A stretch of 64,000 nt of DNA, taken from contig JAEILZ010000002.1 in the NCBI GenBank assembly GCA_018873225.1, forward strand, positions 5,890,001 to 5,954,000, in the 5' to 3' direction. Below the pieces are notes generated by a model that saw nothing but the letters and a program-made list of their open reading frames with translations, had not been told where the DNA came from and made no database searches. This document shows positions 14,406 through 25,691 of this stretch, piece by piece. The DNA is from [Phialemoniopsis] sp. UDSM-2020 (taxonomy: Eukaryota; Ascomycota; Sordariomycetes; Thyridiales; Thyridiaceae). Every line of letters starts with the position of its first letter. The stretch's first letter is position 1. A program made the position numbers and the translations under genes.

Positions 14406-14432
14406 TTATCAGATTATCTGATGATCAGATAG
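14406..14432. promoter_or_regulatory. Cluster of three overlapping or adjacent GATA-factor sites
   Basis: TTATCAGAT (14406-14414) and TTATCTGAT (14414-14422) are reverse complements of the two allowed forms of ATCWGATAA and share one base. ATCAGATAG (14424-14432) follows on the opposite strand and matches eight of nine positions. The dense palindromic arrangement about 700 bp before the transporter start is the strongest regulatory signature in the window. Confidence 0.75.
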
Positions 14433-14637
14433 TGCGATCGAGAGAAAAAAGTCTGCATGGCCAAGGTCGACATCCCTGGGCTGTTTCGGCTGTCAAGTTC
14501 CCTTCTGGGCTCGTCTCTCCGGAGCATTGCACCCATGCGGTCCACTCGCAGGCAAGAGACCTTACCACCCATGACCTCTCATCACATTTTGGCTCCATAC
14601 ACGGCTAGTTCAGGATTTTACTCTTAGCCAAGGATAA

Positions 14638-14646
14638 TTATCAGAT
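14638..14646 (-). promoter_or_regulatory. GATA-factor site, perfect ATCWGATAA
   Basis: TTATCAGAT on the plus strand is the complement of ATCTGATAA. A second GATAA core lies immediately upstream at 14633, forming the palindrome GATAATTATC. It is about 480 bp before the transporter start. Confidence 0.65.
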
Positions 14647-14973
14647 GGAGTCAAGCTCCACCACCCTACGTCAAACTAGGCAATTCGAGGTGTCCCATCC
14701 ATGGTTCGAGAAGGTGACTTGTGAAGGGACCGGAGGGCTCGTCTACGCATCGTCGGTTCTGGCCCCTCTCAGAGGTCCCTCTCAGGCCTTCAATTTGTCG
14801 TTCGTTGCTCTTGGCATGTGTCCGACTCGGACGACGTCCTGGGTTCGATCCACAGCGACACGGGAAGTCTAGGGCAATCACCTCCACCGGAGGGCAACAG
14901 AAGTACCATTGGCCGGGATTAGTCGCATTGCAGCAATGAAAAAAAATGCGACGAGATGCTGCACGTACCCAGA

Positions 14974-14979
14974 TATAAA
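14974..14979 (+). promoter_or_regulatory. Probable TATA box of the transporter gene
   Basis: TATAAA lies about 150 bp before the ATG at 15126 and is followed by a pyrimidine-rich stretch. This is a normal arrangement for a fungal promoter. No transcription start was observed. Confidence 0.5.
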
Positions 14980-15125
14980 GATCTTATCTTTTCCATCGCT
15001 TTGGAGTCGGGTCTTCTGCGCTCTCCATCCCCTCTGCAGATCTTCAGCGTGGCACCCCTGCTCGAGCTCCTTCCAAGCATCTTGATCTTGTGGCAGACGA
15101 GGACTATCTCTACAGCTCAGTAAAG

Positions 15126-17056
15126 ATGGCCGCTACCACTATCAATCCCACCCCGGCCAGCGCGCCCCCGGCGGCCGATGTGGAGAAGAACACGAGCGCG
15201 GCCCCCGAGGTCAACGCCGTGGACGAGAAGGATCATGACACCGACTCGAGCTCCGAGATAAAGCAGGACGGTGTGAAGCAGGTTGAGGCCGTGACCCAAG
15301 TTTGGTCTCCGAGGATGATGTGGGCTGTCTTCTTCTTGTAAGTCGACCTCTTCAGCCCTCTCGTCTACAAGATATGATGCTCATACTTATGCCCATACAG
15401 CCTCTATCTGGTCAGCTTCGTAGACACCCTTCTCCAGTCTGTCCACTCCAGTCTGGTCCCCTACGTCACCTCTTCGTTCTCGCAGCACGGTCTCCTGGCT
15501 GTCATCTCCACCGTCGCCTCCGTCATCGCCGGCGTGAGCAAGCTGGCTATCGCCAAGATCATCGACATCCGCGGCCGTAACGAGGGCTTCCTCTTCATGA
15601 TCCTCCTCATCCTCGTCGGCATCATCATGAAGGCGCTGTGCCAGAACGTCGAGACCTACGCCGCCGGCCACACTTTCTACTGGGTCGGCCACGTCGGTCT
15701 CGGCTACATCGTCAACGTCGTGCTCTCCGACATGACCACTCTGCGCAACCGCATGATCATGTGGGGTCTGTATATGAGTCCTCGCCTGGCGTCGACCTTT
15801 GGCGGTCCCACCATTGCCGAACTGTTCTACAAGCACTCTACCTACCGCTGGGCGTTCGGAGCGTTTTGCATCATCATGCTAGGCTGTTCCATCCCCGTCG
15901 CCGCCATCTTCATGATGTCTGAGCGCAAGGCCAAGCGTTTGGGCCTTCTCCCCGAGAAGGAGAAGCGTCCTTTCTGGCCCAACCTCAAGATGCGCCTCAT
16001 CGAGTTTGACGGTGAGTGATGGAAAAAAAGCCTTGTACCGAACAATTTTACTAATGGGTTTTGACCGTAGTCGTTGGAATGCTCCTCACCATTGCCGGCT
16101 TCTCCATGATCCTTGTGCCTCTCAACATCGCCAAGAACGCCCCCAAGGGCTGGTCTCAGGACTACATCATCGCCATGCTGGTGGTTGGTGTCGTCTGCCT
16201 CATCCTGTTCGGCGTTTGGGAGAAGTACTTTGCCACAGTCTGCTACTTCCCTTACGAGTACCTCACGAACCGCACCATCCTGGGTGCTTGCCTGCTCAGC
16301 GCTTTCCTCAACATGTCCATCTTGTAAGCAAAGCATCCTTGTCCTGCATCACACCATTAGCTAACTCTACTGTGACACAGCGCCTGGGACACCTACTACG
16401 GCTCCTACCTCCAGGTCGTCCACAACCTGTCCATCTCGGTCTCGGGCTACACCCTCAACGCCTTCTCCGTCACCTCGACCATCCTCGCCCCCTTCATCGG
16501 CCTCTTCCTCCGCTGGTACGGGCGCTACTACTGGCCCGCCGTCGCCGGCATCCCCTTCTGCGTCCTCGGAACCGCCCTGCTCATCCACTTCCGCCAGCCC
16601 GGCAACGCCCTCGGCTACCTCGTCATGTGCCAGGTCTTCCACGGCGTGTGCGGCGGCATCTGGGCCATGACGGCTCCGCTGGCCATCATGACGGCCGTCA
16701 CGCACCAGGAGCTCGCCGTCGTGCTGGCCCTGCACTCCATGTTCGGCTCCATTGGCCAGGCCATCGGGTTCGCCATCTCGGGCGCCATCTGGACCAACCA
16801 GATGCCGGGGAAGCTCGCGCAGGAGCTGCCCGACAGCGCAAAGGGCCAGGCGAGGCTCATCTTTGGCAAGATCACCGAGCAGATGCGGTACCCGATCGGA
16901 CACCCCGTGCGCGACGCCGTCATTCGCTCGTACGCGTACGTCCAGCGGCACATGGTCATCGCCGGCTGCGCATTCCTGCCGCTCATCATCATCTGTGTTA
17001 TGGTCTGGCGCAACTTGCCGACCGACAAGAAGCAGACCAAGGGCACTGTTTTCTAA
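15126..17056 (+). CDS. MFS siderophore-iron transporter (SIT/ARN family)
   Basis: Exons are 15126-15337, 15401-16011, 16071-16323 and 16381-17056, giving 583 residues with consistent phase at all three introns. A hydrophilic N-terminus of about 60 residues precedes a polytopic domain with the length and layout of the 14-span SIT family. Family marks include the SFVDTLLQSVHSSL helix after the N-terminus and AWDTYYGSYLQVV after intron 3, the latter typical of MirB/Sit1 proteins. The family takes up ferri-siderophores by proton symport; some members have other chelate or drug substrates. The gene follows the NRPS on the same strand and has a long promoter with repeated iron-type GATA sites, so repression under iron sufficiency is inferred. 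It could import the ferric form of the NRPS product or an unrelated siderophore. Confidence 0.92.
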
Positions 17057-17250
17057 AGGCTGAGATAGAAGAATGTTGGTTGTACCTGGGAGGACTAGCC
17101 GTATGACATCAATGCAGATGATTGAATGATGATACAAGAGCTTGACGAAGAATTATCCCATGACAATAGACAAAAGTTGACTCCTCTCAATTATGCCCAT
17201 CCCTTTCAGCGATATGACTATCGAGTATCTGTGCCATTTTACACAACGGA

Positions 17251-18105
17251 CTAGAAAGCAGGGTTGACTCCCGTGTGATCCGGGTTTTCGGCGTGCGCCC
17301 GCAGGAGGATCCCCGGCCAGCTGGCCTTTGGAAATTTCTCGGTTTGAGGCCAAGTGAGACTATCGACATGGGGGATCTTCTCGGCCTGCTTGACCACAGC
17401 ATCGCCCAGAGCCTTCTCAACTTCCAACCTCGGCAGTACCTGCTCAATCTCCTCGCAGTGCTGGTCAACTCCAATCTTAGCCCGGTACTCCTTCGACCCA
17501 AAGTCGCTCAGCACTCCGATTCGGATCAGGCGAGATAGAGGGTCGATACGCTCGGCCACACCCGGCGATGTGTGGATCGCGATTGCCGTCCATACTTGGT
17601 GCGACTCAGCTTCCGAGTAGTTATAGCTGAGCAGATGAGACTTGGCGCAGTCGGCACCGCAGATCTCGAAGCGCTCGGTGCCGTTGTAGGCGTCGGTCGC
17701 GCCGATATCATGGTGGATGGCCGAGACGAAGAGCAGTGCCAGTTGAGGCTCGGAGGCATACGAGGACCCCTCTCTTTCGGCGAGATGCTTGGCCAAGAGA
17801 AAGACGCGAAGTGAGTGGTTGAAGATCGGCTCCGGGAGAAGCTTGCGGGCGAGCTCGAGCGCCGAGTCGCAAGCCGGACCGCGAGGGAGTTGTGAGGAGA
17901 TCGAAGCGGGCAATCCCGACACAGCAGTGTCAGGCATCGTGATAAGCTTGATGCGTCGTTCGCTTGATGCGAATGGTCCGTAGACAAGCGAAGCTTCCTC
18001 GCGTTGCTCACTCTGCTTTTCTCGCGAGATTGGTGGTTCGGCGGGGTAGTTTTGGTCCCACGACTTCGGTACGGATGACTCAGAGAAAGTTTGATGATCG
18101 GTCAC
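17251..18105 (-). CDS. HD-domain protein, cyanamide hydratase-like (Ddi2 family)
   Basis: A single-exon gene of 284 residues, convergent with the transporter (195 bp apart). After a poorly conserved N-terminus come FNHSLRVF (His about 97), the AIHHDIGATD metal-binding HD pair (about 132-133) and a further His in AIAIHTSPG (about 177), the pattern of HD metallohydrolases. The closest family known to me is fungal cyanamide hydratase/Ddi2-like proteins, which are about 230-245 residues. A start at the internal Met of MPDTAVSG (about residue 57) would fit that length better. Genes of this family occur in some fungal biosynthetic clusters. The substrate cannot be told from sequence. Confidence 0.8.
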   Translation of the reverse strand: MTDHQTFSESSVPKSWDQNYPAEPPISREKQSEQREEASLVYGPFASSERRIKLITMPDTAVSGLPASISSQLPRGPACDSALELARKLLPEPIFNHSLRVFLLAKHLAEREGSSYASEPQLALLFVSAIHHDIGATDAYNGTERFEICGADCAKSHLLSYNYSEAESHQVWTAIAIHTSPGVAERIDPLSRLIRIGVLSDFGSKEYRAKIGVDQHCEEIEQVLPRLEVEKALGDAVVKQAEKIPHVDSLTWPQTEKFPKASWPGILLRAHAENPDHTGVNPAF

Positions 18106-18546
18106 TCATCCCAAGACTGTTGAATTTCCTCTAATTTGATCATCACGGTCACGAGTGAGTTCTTTTGGGGTATATTCTAGACAGGGTTTCAGGCGAGTGG
18201 TAGCAGTGGCAGATCAAGATTGAAGTTGTAGCCGCTTCGGACCGGACAGGGCAACGTTAGCGCCAGCTACTCCGGCCTTATTCTCCGATCCTAGCCTTTT
18301 GCGTTATCGAGCTTTCCAAAAGTAGTAATTCAATTGAAAACCCTACTACCCGATTGAGAATTGCTTGAAAGCTCCAATGACTGCATTGGATACAGAGACA
18401 CCGCTTTCGCCATTCGTCAGTCAATCTGTTCTTTATTAGATCAAAATCTCAAGTGTCTGTCACCGTCTACTATGGGCTACTGATTTGAGAAGAAAAAGAC
18501 TCTAATAAGCTTGATGTGTATAGCAGGATTACACATTCATGAAGTC
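18106..18546. other. Intergenic, 441 bp
   Basis: This spans the promoter side of the HD-domain gene and the 3' flank of the FAD monooxygenase, both on the minus strand. No gene or clear regulatory motif was seen. Confidence 0.5.
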
Positions 18547-20264
18547 CTAACTCCAATCACCTTCAAGGATAATTGATTTCCCGGTGTCACCAATGGCCAA
18601 GAGCTCGTCAATGTTCCAAGGCTTGAACTTGTATCCAGGAGGAATGTTAGTGTTCTCGAACGGCGCGCCATTGACGAGATGATCCTTTGCTTTCTCATAA
18701 TTATCATATGCATATTGCTCAGGGTCATGAGCCCAGATCCACCGCCCCCATCTGCCCACAACCTTGTCAGGGTTCGCTGCGAGGGCTTTAATGTCGGCGT
18801 TGTTACGGCTGACTTGGGCCTGGAACCCGGTGATCTGTGTACAAGAGACACGCTCAAACCTGGGACAAGGGAGTTTAGGTCAGCGTGTCATATTAAGGGC
18901 CATCACCCATGAACGGTCTCCGGAGTGCATGCTCATTCTTACCTGAGCAGATTGTGGACCCTGAGTGCTAGATGAACATTTTGCTTCCCAGCAATCTGAA
19001 GGCATGAGGCCAGCGAAGTCGCATCCTCCATGGCCTGGCAAGCCCCATTACCAGAGCTGGGCACGAAGGTATGCGCAGCATCACCCAGTTGAATCACGCG
19101 GCCCTTAGGCGAGACCCAATTCGGCTGAGCATCACGCCACATGATCTTCCAGTCCAGCAAACTGCCCTTGGGCGTCGCGAGCATTGTCCTCTTGACAATC
19201 TCTGGGCAAAAGCCCTGGACATCTTCGATGTGTTTGATAGCATCGGCGGGTTCGCAAGTGTGGGAAGTCGAGTGCCAGTTTTCCTGGGCTGTTCCATCAT
19301 CCTGAAGAATAGGTCTTTAGTCACTCAGAATGACAATTCCCCGTGGAAGATGTCATACCTTGTGGACCATAGTCCAGGAGAATGTGTCTTCGGTCAATTG
19401 AGTAAAGAATTGGATACCCGGCCTTGACGAGTTAAGTTAGTCGTTCTAGTCCAGCAAATTCTCAGTCTCAAGCACTAACGTACCCAAATCACATGTCCAA
19501 GGGCGTGCTTCGCGGGATGGGAAGTAAGTAGTAATGCTTCGCAAGCTCAGGGTCTCCTGTGATGATCTCAGAAGGGAAGGCAGTACGATAGATGGCATAA
19601 CCGCTACTTCGGGCCCTGACTTTGTGACCCAAAACTAATTCATATGATGCTGTGCCGAGACCGTCTGCCGCAATAACCACGTCGCCTTCGAGAATCGTCC
19701 CGTTCTCAAACTCAACCGAACCTTTGTCCGCGCTCTCACTGTACCGGACAGCTTTATGATTGTACTCGACGTTGATACCAAGAGAGTGGAGTTGCTTCAG
19801 GAGGATGCTTTGCAGTCTTGGTCGGAGATGTCTGTATTGTGTCAAGACGGTAGTCTGTGGTTGTCCATTCTCGTCAGTAGTCTCCACCACCATCGCTTTA
19901 TGTTTTGCAGTTTGCTCTCCGGTGAGCAAGTAATGAGAACTGTATGGCTGTCTCGCAGCAGCTAAGTGTTCAGCATTCATCTGAGGCCAGTGCCGGAAAG
20001 CTTTGCTGGCAGCTGGGCTGATCATGAAGAAGTCACCTGCAAAGGATGTTTCAGTCCTGGCATTGAAAGAACTGTATAAGGCATAGACGAACCTTGGGTG
20101 TCTGGCTTGCTTGTTCTGTCGAAAATGCGAACCTGGTGACCTTTTCGCCAGCATTCCAGTGCTGTTGTCAGTCCGCCAACCCCAGCGCCTACCACCAGGA
20201 CGAGAATTCCCGACTCAGGGTAGCGTTCAACGGGTGGATATGTTTCGGGAGATCCAGACGCCAT
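18547..20264 (-). CDS. FAD-dependent monooxygenase (aromatic hydroxylase type)
   Basis: Exons in transcript order are 20264-20093, 20036-19493, 19422-19359, 19301-18943 and 18859-18547, giving 483 residues. An N-terminal Rossmann motif GAGVGG (residues 26-31) binds FAD. A DG motif (VIAADGLGT) follows in the middle and the GD motif (QLGDAAHTFVPSSGNG) near the C-terminus. Together these define group A flavin monooxygenases, which use NAD(P)H and oxygen. The end of exon 2 is the least certain point: the in-frame donor is a weak GTGATT at 19492, while a nearby GTACGT would break the frame. The gene is divergent from a Zn2Cys6 regulator and close to the NRPS, so peptide tailoring is possible but not shown. 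Confidence 0.88.
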
Positions 20265-20684
20265 TGTAATACAATAGTAACGGATGCTCGCGCTGCCCAA
20301 CGTTTGTTCATGGTCTGTGACTTCATTCTCTGCATTCTTTCCGCCATGCTTATTTAAATACCCATGAACGGCCTTTAGCCGTCAAAGGATACTATCGCGG
20401 ACTTTTGAGCTCTCCTGTTGCACGAACTCCTCGGGTTCAACCATGGGCCCGAGGAGCCATGTGGCAAAGTCATTCACGGCCCGAAGTGTTTTAATATGTT
20501 CGCGTGAGATTAAACCACGACCTAATCATGAATGACATGATTCGTGACCCTGAGACCCAGTTTTCGGAGTTTCCGATCTTTCCGAACCCCACCATCAGCC
20601 TTTTGACCACGACATAAACTGCCATCAACCGACCACGCAACTTCCGGCGTGCATCCCGAACCCCATGACTGATTGTGAATCATT
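20265..20684. promoter_or_regulatory. Divergent promoter between monooxygenase and Zn2Cys6 regulator
   Basis: A 420-bp region shared by two divergent genes. The palindrome TATTTAAATA (20351-20360) lies about 90 bp before the monooxygenase start and is a likely TATA element. Divergent pairing of a pathway regulator with an enzyme often means co-regulation; that is inference here. Confidence 0.55.
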
Positions 20685-22783
20685 ATGGATCTGTCGGAGA
20701 CTCGGAGTGACAGGAAGCGCTTGCTCCGGAGCTGTAACGAGTGTCGCCGTTCCAAGGTACGCTGCCTCCCTAACCACGATAATGAGGACAAATGCAAACG
20801 GTAGGCGGGCCTGCAACAAGCTAGATCTCGTACACAAACACTAACTTACTCTCTATCATCTTAGATGCTCCCAAACAAACCGAGAGTGTGCATTCTCGGA
20901 GGTGCACAATCGAGCAAAGAGGGGTTTTGCCGGTCCTTCGTGAGTGAAGCCCCCCGGCCACCTACGTCGGTCAATGGCACAGGCAGACTAATCAGTCTCA
21001 TCTAGACGGATATCGAAAATCGAAGAAAGAATAGACAATATCTATAGCCTACTGCGGGACAGCACATCGCCTGCCGACGTGGGAGCGCAGAATGAGGTGA
21101 CTTATACCATGCGGCCTCCTCCACTGCCGCAATCCGTCCCAGTTCCGGTCACGACTCAAGGTCAGGTCGCGAATGGCCTATTTACGCAACCCGATTTCAG
21201 TCAGGTAGCATCATCTCCAAACCTGCCTACATTACCAGAGTTGGATGCTTCGTCTACCTCCGGCACCCTCTTCAACGGACTGATCAGTACTGCACAGGCC
21301 GACAGGCTACTGCAGGCCTTTCGACTCGAGTCTCAGCAATATGCCCTCATCGTGATTCCTTCGTGGCCGGTAGAATTCTTCTATCAAGAGCGTCCCATAT
21401 TCCTACTCGCCATACTGGCTACTTGCTCTCGTCTGCACCTGCCGGAAAGCCACAGATTTCTAGAAGAGGAAGTCCGGAAGACCATTGCGGCGAAGCTGAT
21501 TGTCGAAGGTGTTCGGAATATGGACATTCTACAAGGACTGATGATATATGTCTCTTGGTGGGTGTCATCACTAGTACTGCCTATCGGCGTGAGAATTAAT
21601 GAGGACAGGTTTCACTTTCATGCAAATTCCATTTGCCAAGCGCTCACACTTTTGCAAATCGCCCTATCAATCTCACTCGAAGTGAATGATGACGGATCTG
21701 GGAGCCTCGAAACAAGGAGATCACTTCTTGGGGCGTATCTGCTATCCTCAAGGTACTAAAGCCAATACAAGATGACCCCGTGGAAGCATTACTGAGAAAA
21801 GAATATGATCGCTAACCCTTGTTGAAATCAGTACATCGTTGACTTTGCGCAAGTTTGAATGGATGAACTCGAGTTCTGCCATCATCTCTGCCTGCGAAGC
21901 TCTCGCCACTGAGAGCAGTAGTCCGCTGGACGCCGCTTTGATTCATGCAGTCAAGATCCAGCAGCTCAGGGACAAGGTCGCTGTCGTGCTTGGGTATGGT
22001 TCAAAGAACCGCCCAGAGCTTGGACCAGACAGGCTAGAAATCATCGTGGATTCCTTACAATCTCAGCTACGAACGCTCAGGAATACTGTTCCACCTCTCG
22101 GTTCTTGTACGTTCCACCTTCCACCGATTACTAGATGAACAAGAGAATACTGACGATGTGAAGCATGCTGGATCCCATTCATGCTCAACAGCACAGACAT
22201 ATATATCAACGAGATCTCCCTCTATGTGGGTACCTCGATAAGCCCTGGTGATCAAAGTCTGGAAGCACAGCAACTTATCTCGGTACGAAACCGCCTGCTG
22301 GTCGACTGTCTGGAGGTCACGAAGCGATACCTTGACGATTATCTGGCGTTGCCCCACAGCGCCACGAAGATGGACATGCTTGTGGAGAAGTCGCAAATTG
22401 CTCACGCGCTGGTCATACTCATCAAGCTCTCCCTCTGCCGGCACGCGGGTGACGCCTTTCCCCGTTTGCGTCAGGCCTGCCGGGTATCACACTACCTCGA
22501 CTCATTCATCACCCGGTCTTACACCGTCAGCACCACCCCCGATACTTCGCCAGAACCAGATCCATTCCGATTGTTCGGCCGGACGATGGAGCGTCTTAAG
22601 ATTTGGTACGAGCGGCAGGAGCTTCTGGCGCCTGGAACAGGTCCGGCGGACTTGGTGTCGATGTCGCCGATCCAGGTGGTGAACAGCAGTGCGCAGGAGC
22701 ATGTGCAGCCACAAGTGTTTGATTTCGATCTTGATCAATTCGACTTTATGTTTCTTCACGGCGGTGACGCGTTTTGGAGTTGA
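20685..22783 (+). CDS. Zn2Cys6 fungal-type transcription factor
   Basis: Exons are 20685-20800, 20865-20939, 21006-21752, 21832-22106 and 22164-22783, giving 610 residues. The N-terminus has the zinc cluster CNECRRSKVRC (about residues 17-27), completed across intron 1 by CKRC and a final Cys in NREC. A basic linker and a short coiled-coil-like stretch (SRISKIEERIDNIYSLL) follow. The remainder resembles the middle-homology region of this class, with LSSSTSLTLRKFEW after intron 3. Such proteins bind CGG-type half-sites, usually as dimers. Its position beside the NRPS, transporter and monooxygenase makes it a candidate pathway regulator. Confidence 0.9.
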
Positions 22784-23648
22784 AAACAGGACCATTGGTT
22801 AGCAGAATCAAATTGCGTAGAGAGACTGTAATACTGAAAAAGAAAAATAGGACCGGGGTTTTGATCTCCCGAAATTAAGCATTCCAAACGTACTCACGTG
22901 GGTGACAGAGTGGTCAACGGTGTTCTTTCTGGATGTACCTCGAGTATTAACTGAGCGCCTAGAATAATCCCACTGACCAAGCGAGCGTGGAGGATCATTC
23001 AGTCTGTTAGTCGTTTGAGTAGAGATTGATCAGGGAACGTTGACACCCACTTGGCACTCCAGGCCGATGTAGGATGTAGGGCTGTGGAACTTTCATCTCC
23101 ACTAGCTGTTCACGTCAATCCGAATAACCGGAGTGGTCAGTGTGATAACGCTGCCCCGGTGGTCTTCACCGCCTTGGACAGGCCTACTGATCGCCGGACG
23201 GGCTCTGTTTCAAGCGGCTTATTCCCGGGACCGGCAAACATGCGCCGTAACCGCCCGCCGTACGGAATGCCTGTTGGAGAAATTTGCGGCACAAGCCCGA
23301 TCCTGAAGCCGTCTAACACCCCTTAGCGTGGTGACCATAATCCACTGCCCCATAAGTATAACAGAACGGCGACTCCAGTCATTTCCAGTTACACTCCACA
23401 CTCGACCTTGGAAGATCAACGATGACGGCACTGAATGCGGGATAAGGCCGGAGAAATCTGAAAGGATGGACAGGTACGGAGCAAATGTGACAGCGGGATG
23501 GCCTGCAGAAAATACATAAGAGAGGTGCTGATCCCCAAACGCGGACCTGGTCGTAGGGCTGTCATACAACTCTGGTCATCGTGAATCGCGCAGCCGTTGA
23601 TTGCCTACAGCTCCTCTCGAATCCGATTGTCTGTAAACAGATAGCAAG
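22784..23648. other. Intergenic, 865 bp
   Basis: No convincing gene. A CACGTG E-box lies at 22895-22900, about 750 bp before the next start codon. The rest is read as the 3' flank of the regulator and the promoter of the sugar transporter. Confidence 0.5.
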
Positions 23649-25256
23649 ATGATTGGCGACAGTTTACAAGGCAGAGCCTTGTCAATAGGCATCACCTTTG
23701 CCTGTGGCTCAGGGTGAGTCGCACTTGCTAACCGCTGTCCCTGAAACACATGCAACCGACACACATGCTGACATCTCCCTCTTCTAACCTCTAGCTTCCT
23801 CCTCTTCGGATACGATCAGGGTGTCTTCGGCGGCTTGCTCACGAACCCACGCTTCCTCGAGACCTTCAACAACCCAGACTCGGTCATCCAGTCCCAGATC
23901 GTCTCGACCTACTACCTCGGCTGCATCATCGGCGCCCTCGTCTCCCGCTTCATCGGCGATAAGATCGGCCGCCGCCGCGCCATCCTCCTGGGATGCACGT
24001 GGCTCACCGTCGGCGGCGCCATCCAGGCCGCCTCCTTCGGCCTGCCGCAGATGCTCTGCGGGCGCATCATCGGCGGCGTCGGCACGGGGCTCAACACCAC
24101 CGCCATCCCCATGTGGCAGGTCGAGTGCTCCAAGAAGCAGCACCGCGGGCGCCTCATCATCATGCAGCTCGTGCTCAACATCTTTGGTATCGTCATCACG
24201 AGCTGGATGAACTTTGGTTTTACGTATGGGCCCGACTCGTCTGTTACCTGGCGGTTCCCTCTGGCGATGCAGTGCTTCTGGTCCATGGTCACCTTCTTCG
24301 CGACGCTCTTTATGCCTGAATCGCCTCGCTGGCTTGTCCTGCGCGATCGTGCCGACGAGGCCCGCGTGATCATCGCGCGCCTGCTTGCCAGGCCGGCCGA
24401 TAGCGACGAAGTCGACACTGACTTGCGAATCATCGTCGACACGGTGGCGCGCGAGATGGAGGAGCCTAGTCTGACGATCAAAGAATTGTTCCGCAAGGAC
24501 AGGCAGCAGAATTTGCGTCGCATCCTGCTCGGCTGCGGCGTCGCCATGATGCAGCAGGCCAGCGGCACGAATGTCATGGCCAACTACCTGCCCATCGTCC
24601 TTACGCGCTCGGTCGGGCTAACGGACCGTCTGGCCCTCATCCTTGCCGCGTGCAACTCCATATCGCTCATGTTCTGGGGCACACTGGCTGCGGCATTCAT
24701 CGACCGCGCCGGACGCAAGACTCTGATGTTATTCGGTGCGACCACACAAAGTCTGTCCTTCTTCCTAGTCGCCATTGGCCTACGGGTCGGCGGCGATGGG
24801 ATGTCCATCTTTGCAACCGTGTTCATCTTTACCTACTACGCCTGCTACGGCCTCTCGTTCCTGAGTATCCCCTGGCTCTATCCTGCCGAGATAAACAGTC
24901 AGCGCATGCGCAATATCGGCGTGAGCTGCTCCACAACGACCAACTGGGTGTGCGTGTACATCATCGTGCTCATCACGCCCATCGGCATCGACAACCTGGG
25001 CTGGCGGTTCTACCTCATCTTTGGGTTCTTCAACGCGGCCTTCTTCCCGCTTGTGTGGTTCTGCTACGTCGAGACGGCGAAGCTGTCGCTGGAGCAGATT
25101 GATCGGGTGTTTGAGATCAAGTCGGAGGGCGGCCGTGCCGTTTCGTGGAAGGAGGCGCGGGAACAGGCGCTGCTGGACGTGCCTGTGGAGGATGCGGATG
25201 GGAAAATGTCGCCGGCGGATGTTGATGAACAGGTTGATGAGACCAGTAGGTCATAG
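23649..25256 (+). CDS. MFS sugar transporter (hexose/quinate type)
   Basis: Exons are 23649-23713 and 23795-25256, giving 508 residues. The short first exon encodes the start of helix 1, and the splice yields CGSGFLLFGYDQGVFGGLL, a signature of this family. Other family marks are GRRRAILLG after helix 2, PESPRWL in the central loop, DRAGRK, and PAEINSQRMR near helix 10. About twelve membrane spans are expected, with a hydrophilic acidic C-terminus. It should move hexoses or related polyols across the plasma membrane by proton symport. It lies downstream of the Zn2Cys6 regulator on the same strand; membership in the NRPS locus is uncertain. Confidence 0.92.
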
Positions 25257-25691
25257 AAGATGATATCCTTGCATAGATACAAGCTCGCTCGCGCCCGCAT
25301 AACGTTGTACAGGAGCAGTCAAGAGTGCATTTAATCGAAACTTTCTTTAACAACTAGCTCCGATCCCAAGCGAACCAGCCGGTCTTGAGTATCCGTGGTT
25401 GAATGGCAACAGGAGAAGCACGGAAGACCTCCGTGCAGAATATGTGATAGATAATGCGCTGCTCAAACAGCTTGATTGAATTCGTTTGCTAGGTATGATA
25501 TCATCTTCAATGCCAAGTCAACAAGAAAACGCCAATGCATGCCCCCGTCATGCCCATGCCTTTCCCCTGTCCCTCTTTTCCACCGAGGTTAAACTCATGC
25601 AAGTTCTACCTCCTCCATCGGCAATCCATGCAAATATGGTATCGTACAAAACAAGAAAGAAAATGCAACAAAAAGCAAATCTAGAGAAGCT
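25257..25691. other. Intergenic, convergent 3' flanks
   Basis: 435 bp between two converging genes. AT-rich, with no gene or repeat seen. Confidence 0.5.

Larger units (their letters stand above)
13104..15125. other. 2-kb intergenic region, promoter of the siderophore-type transporter
   Basis: No reading frame here has splice signals or recognisable protein motifs. The region separates the NRPS stop codon from the transporter start codon and is unusually long for this window. It holds four perfect ATCWGATAA words (one at 13605, two touching at 14406-14422, one at 14638), one near match, and a TATA box at 14974. It is read as the 3' flank of the NRPS followed by an extended iron-responsive promoter. 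Confidence 0.8.

Noticed and set aside
14836..14860. GGGTTCGATCC, resembling a tRNA T-loop
   Set aside because: The flanking stem pairs only imperfectly, and no acceptor, D or anticodon arms could be drawn in the preceding bases.
15387..17137. Long antisense frames over the siderophore transporter
   Set aside because: Acidic, Gly/Asp-rich translation typical of the complement of GC-rich coding DNA; the sense gene has four phased exons.
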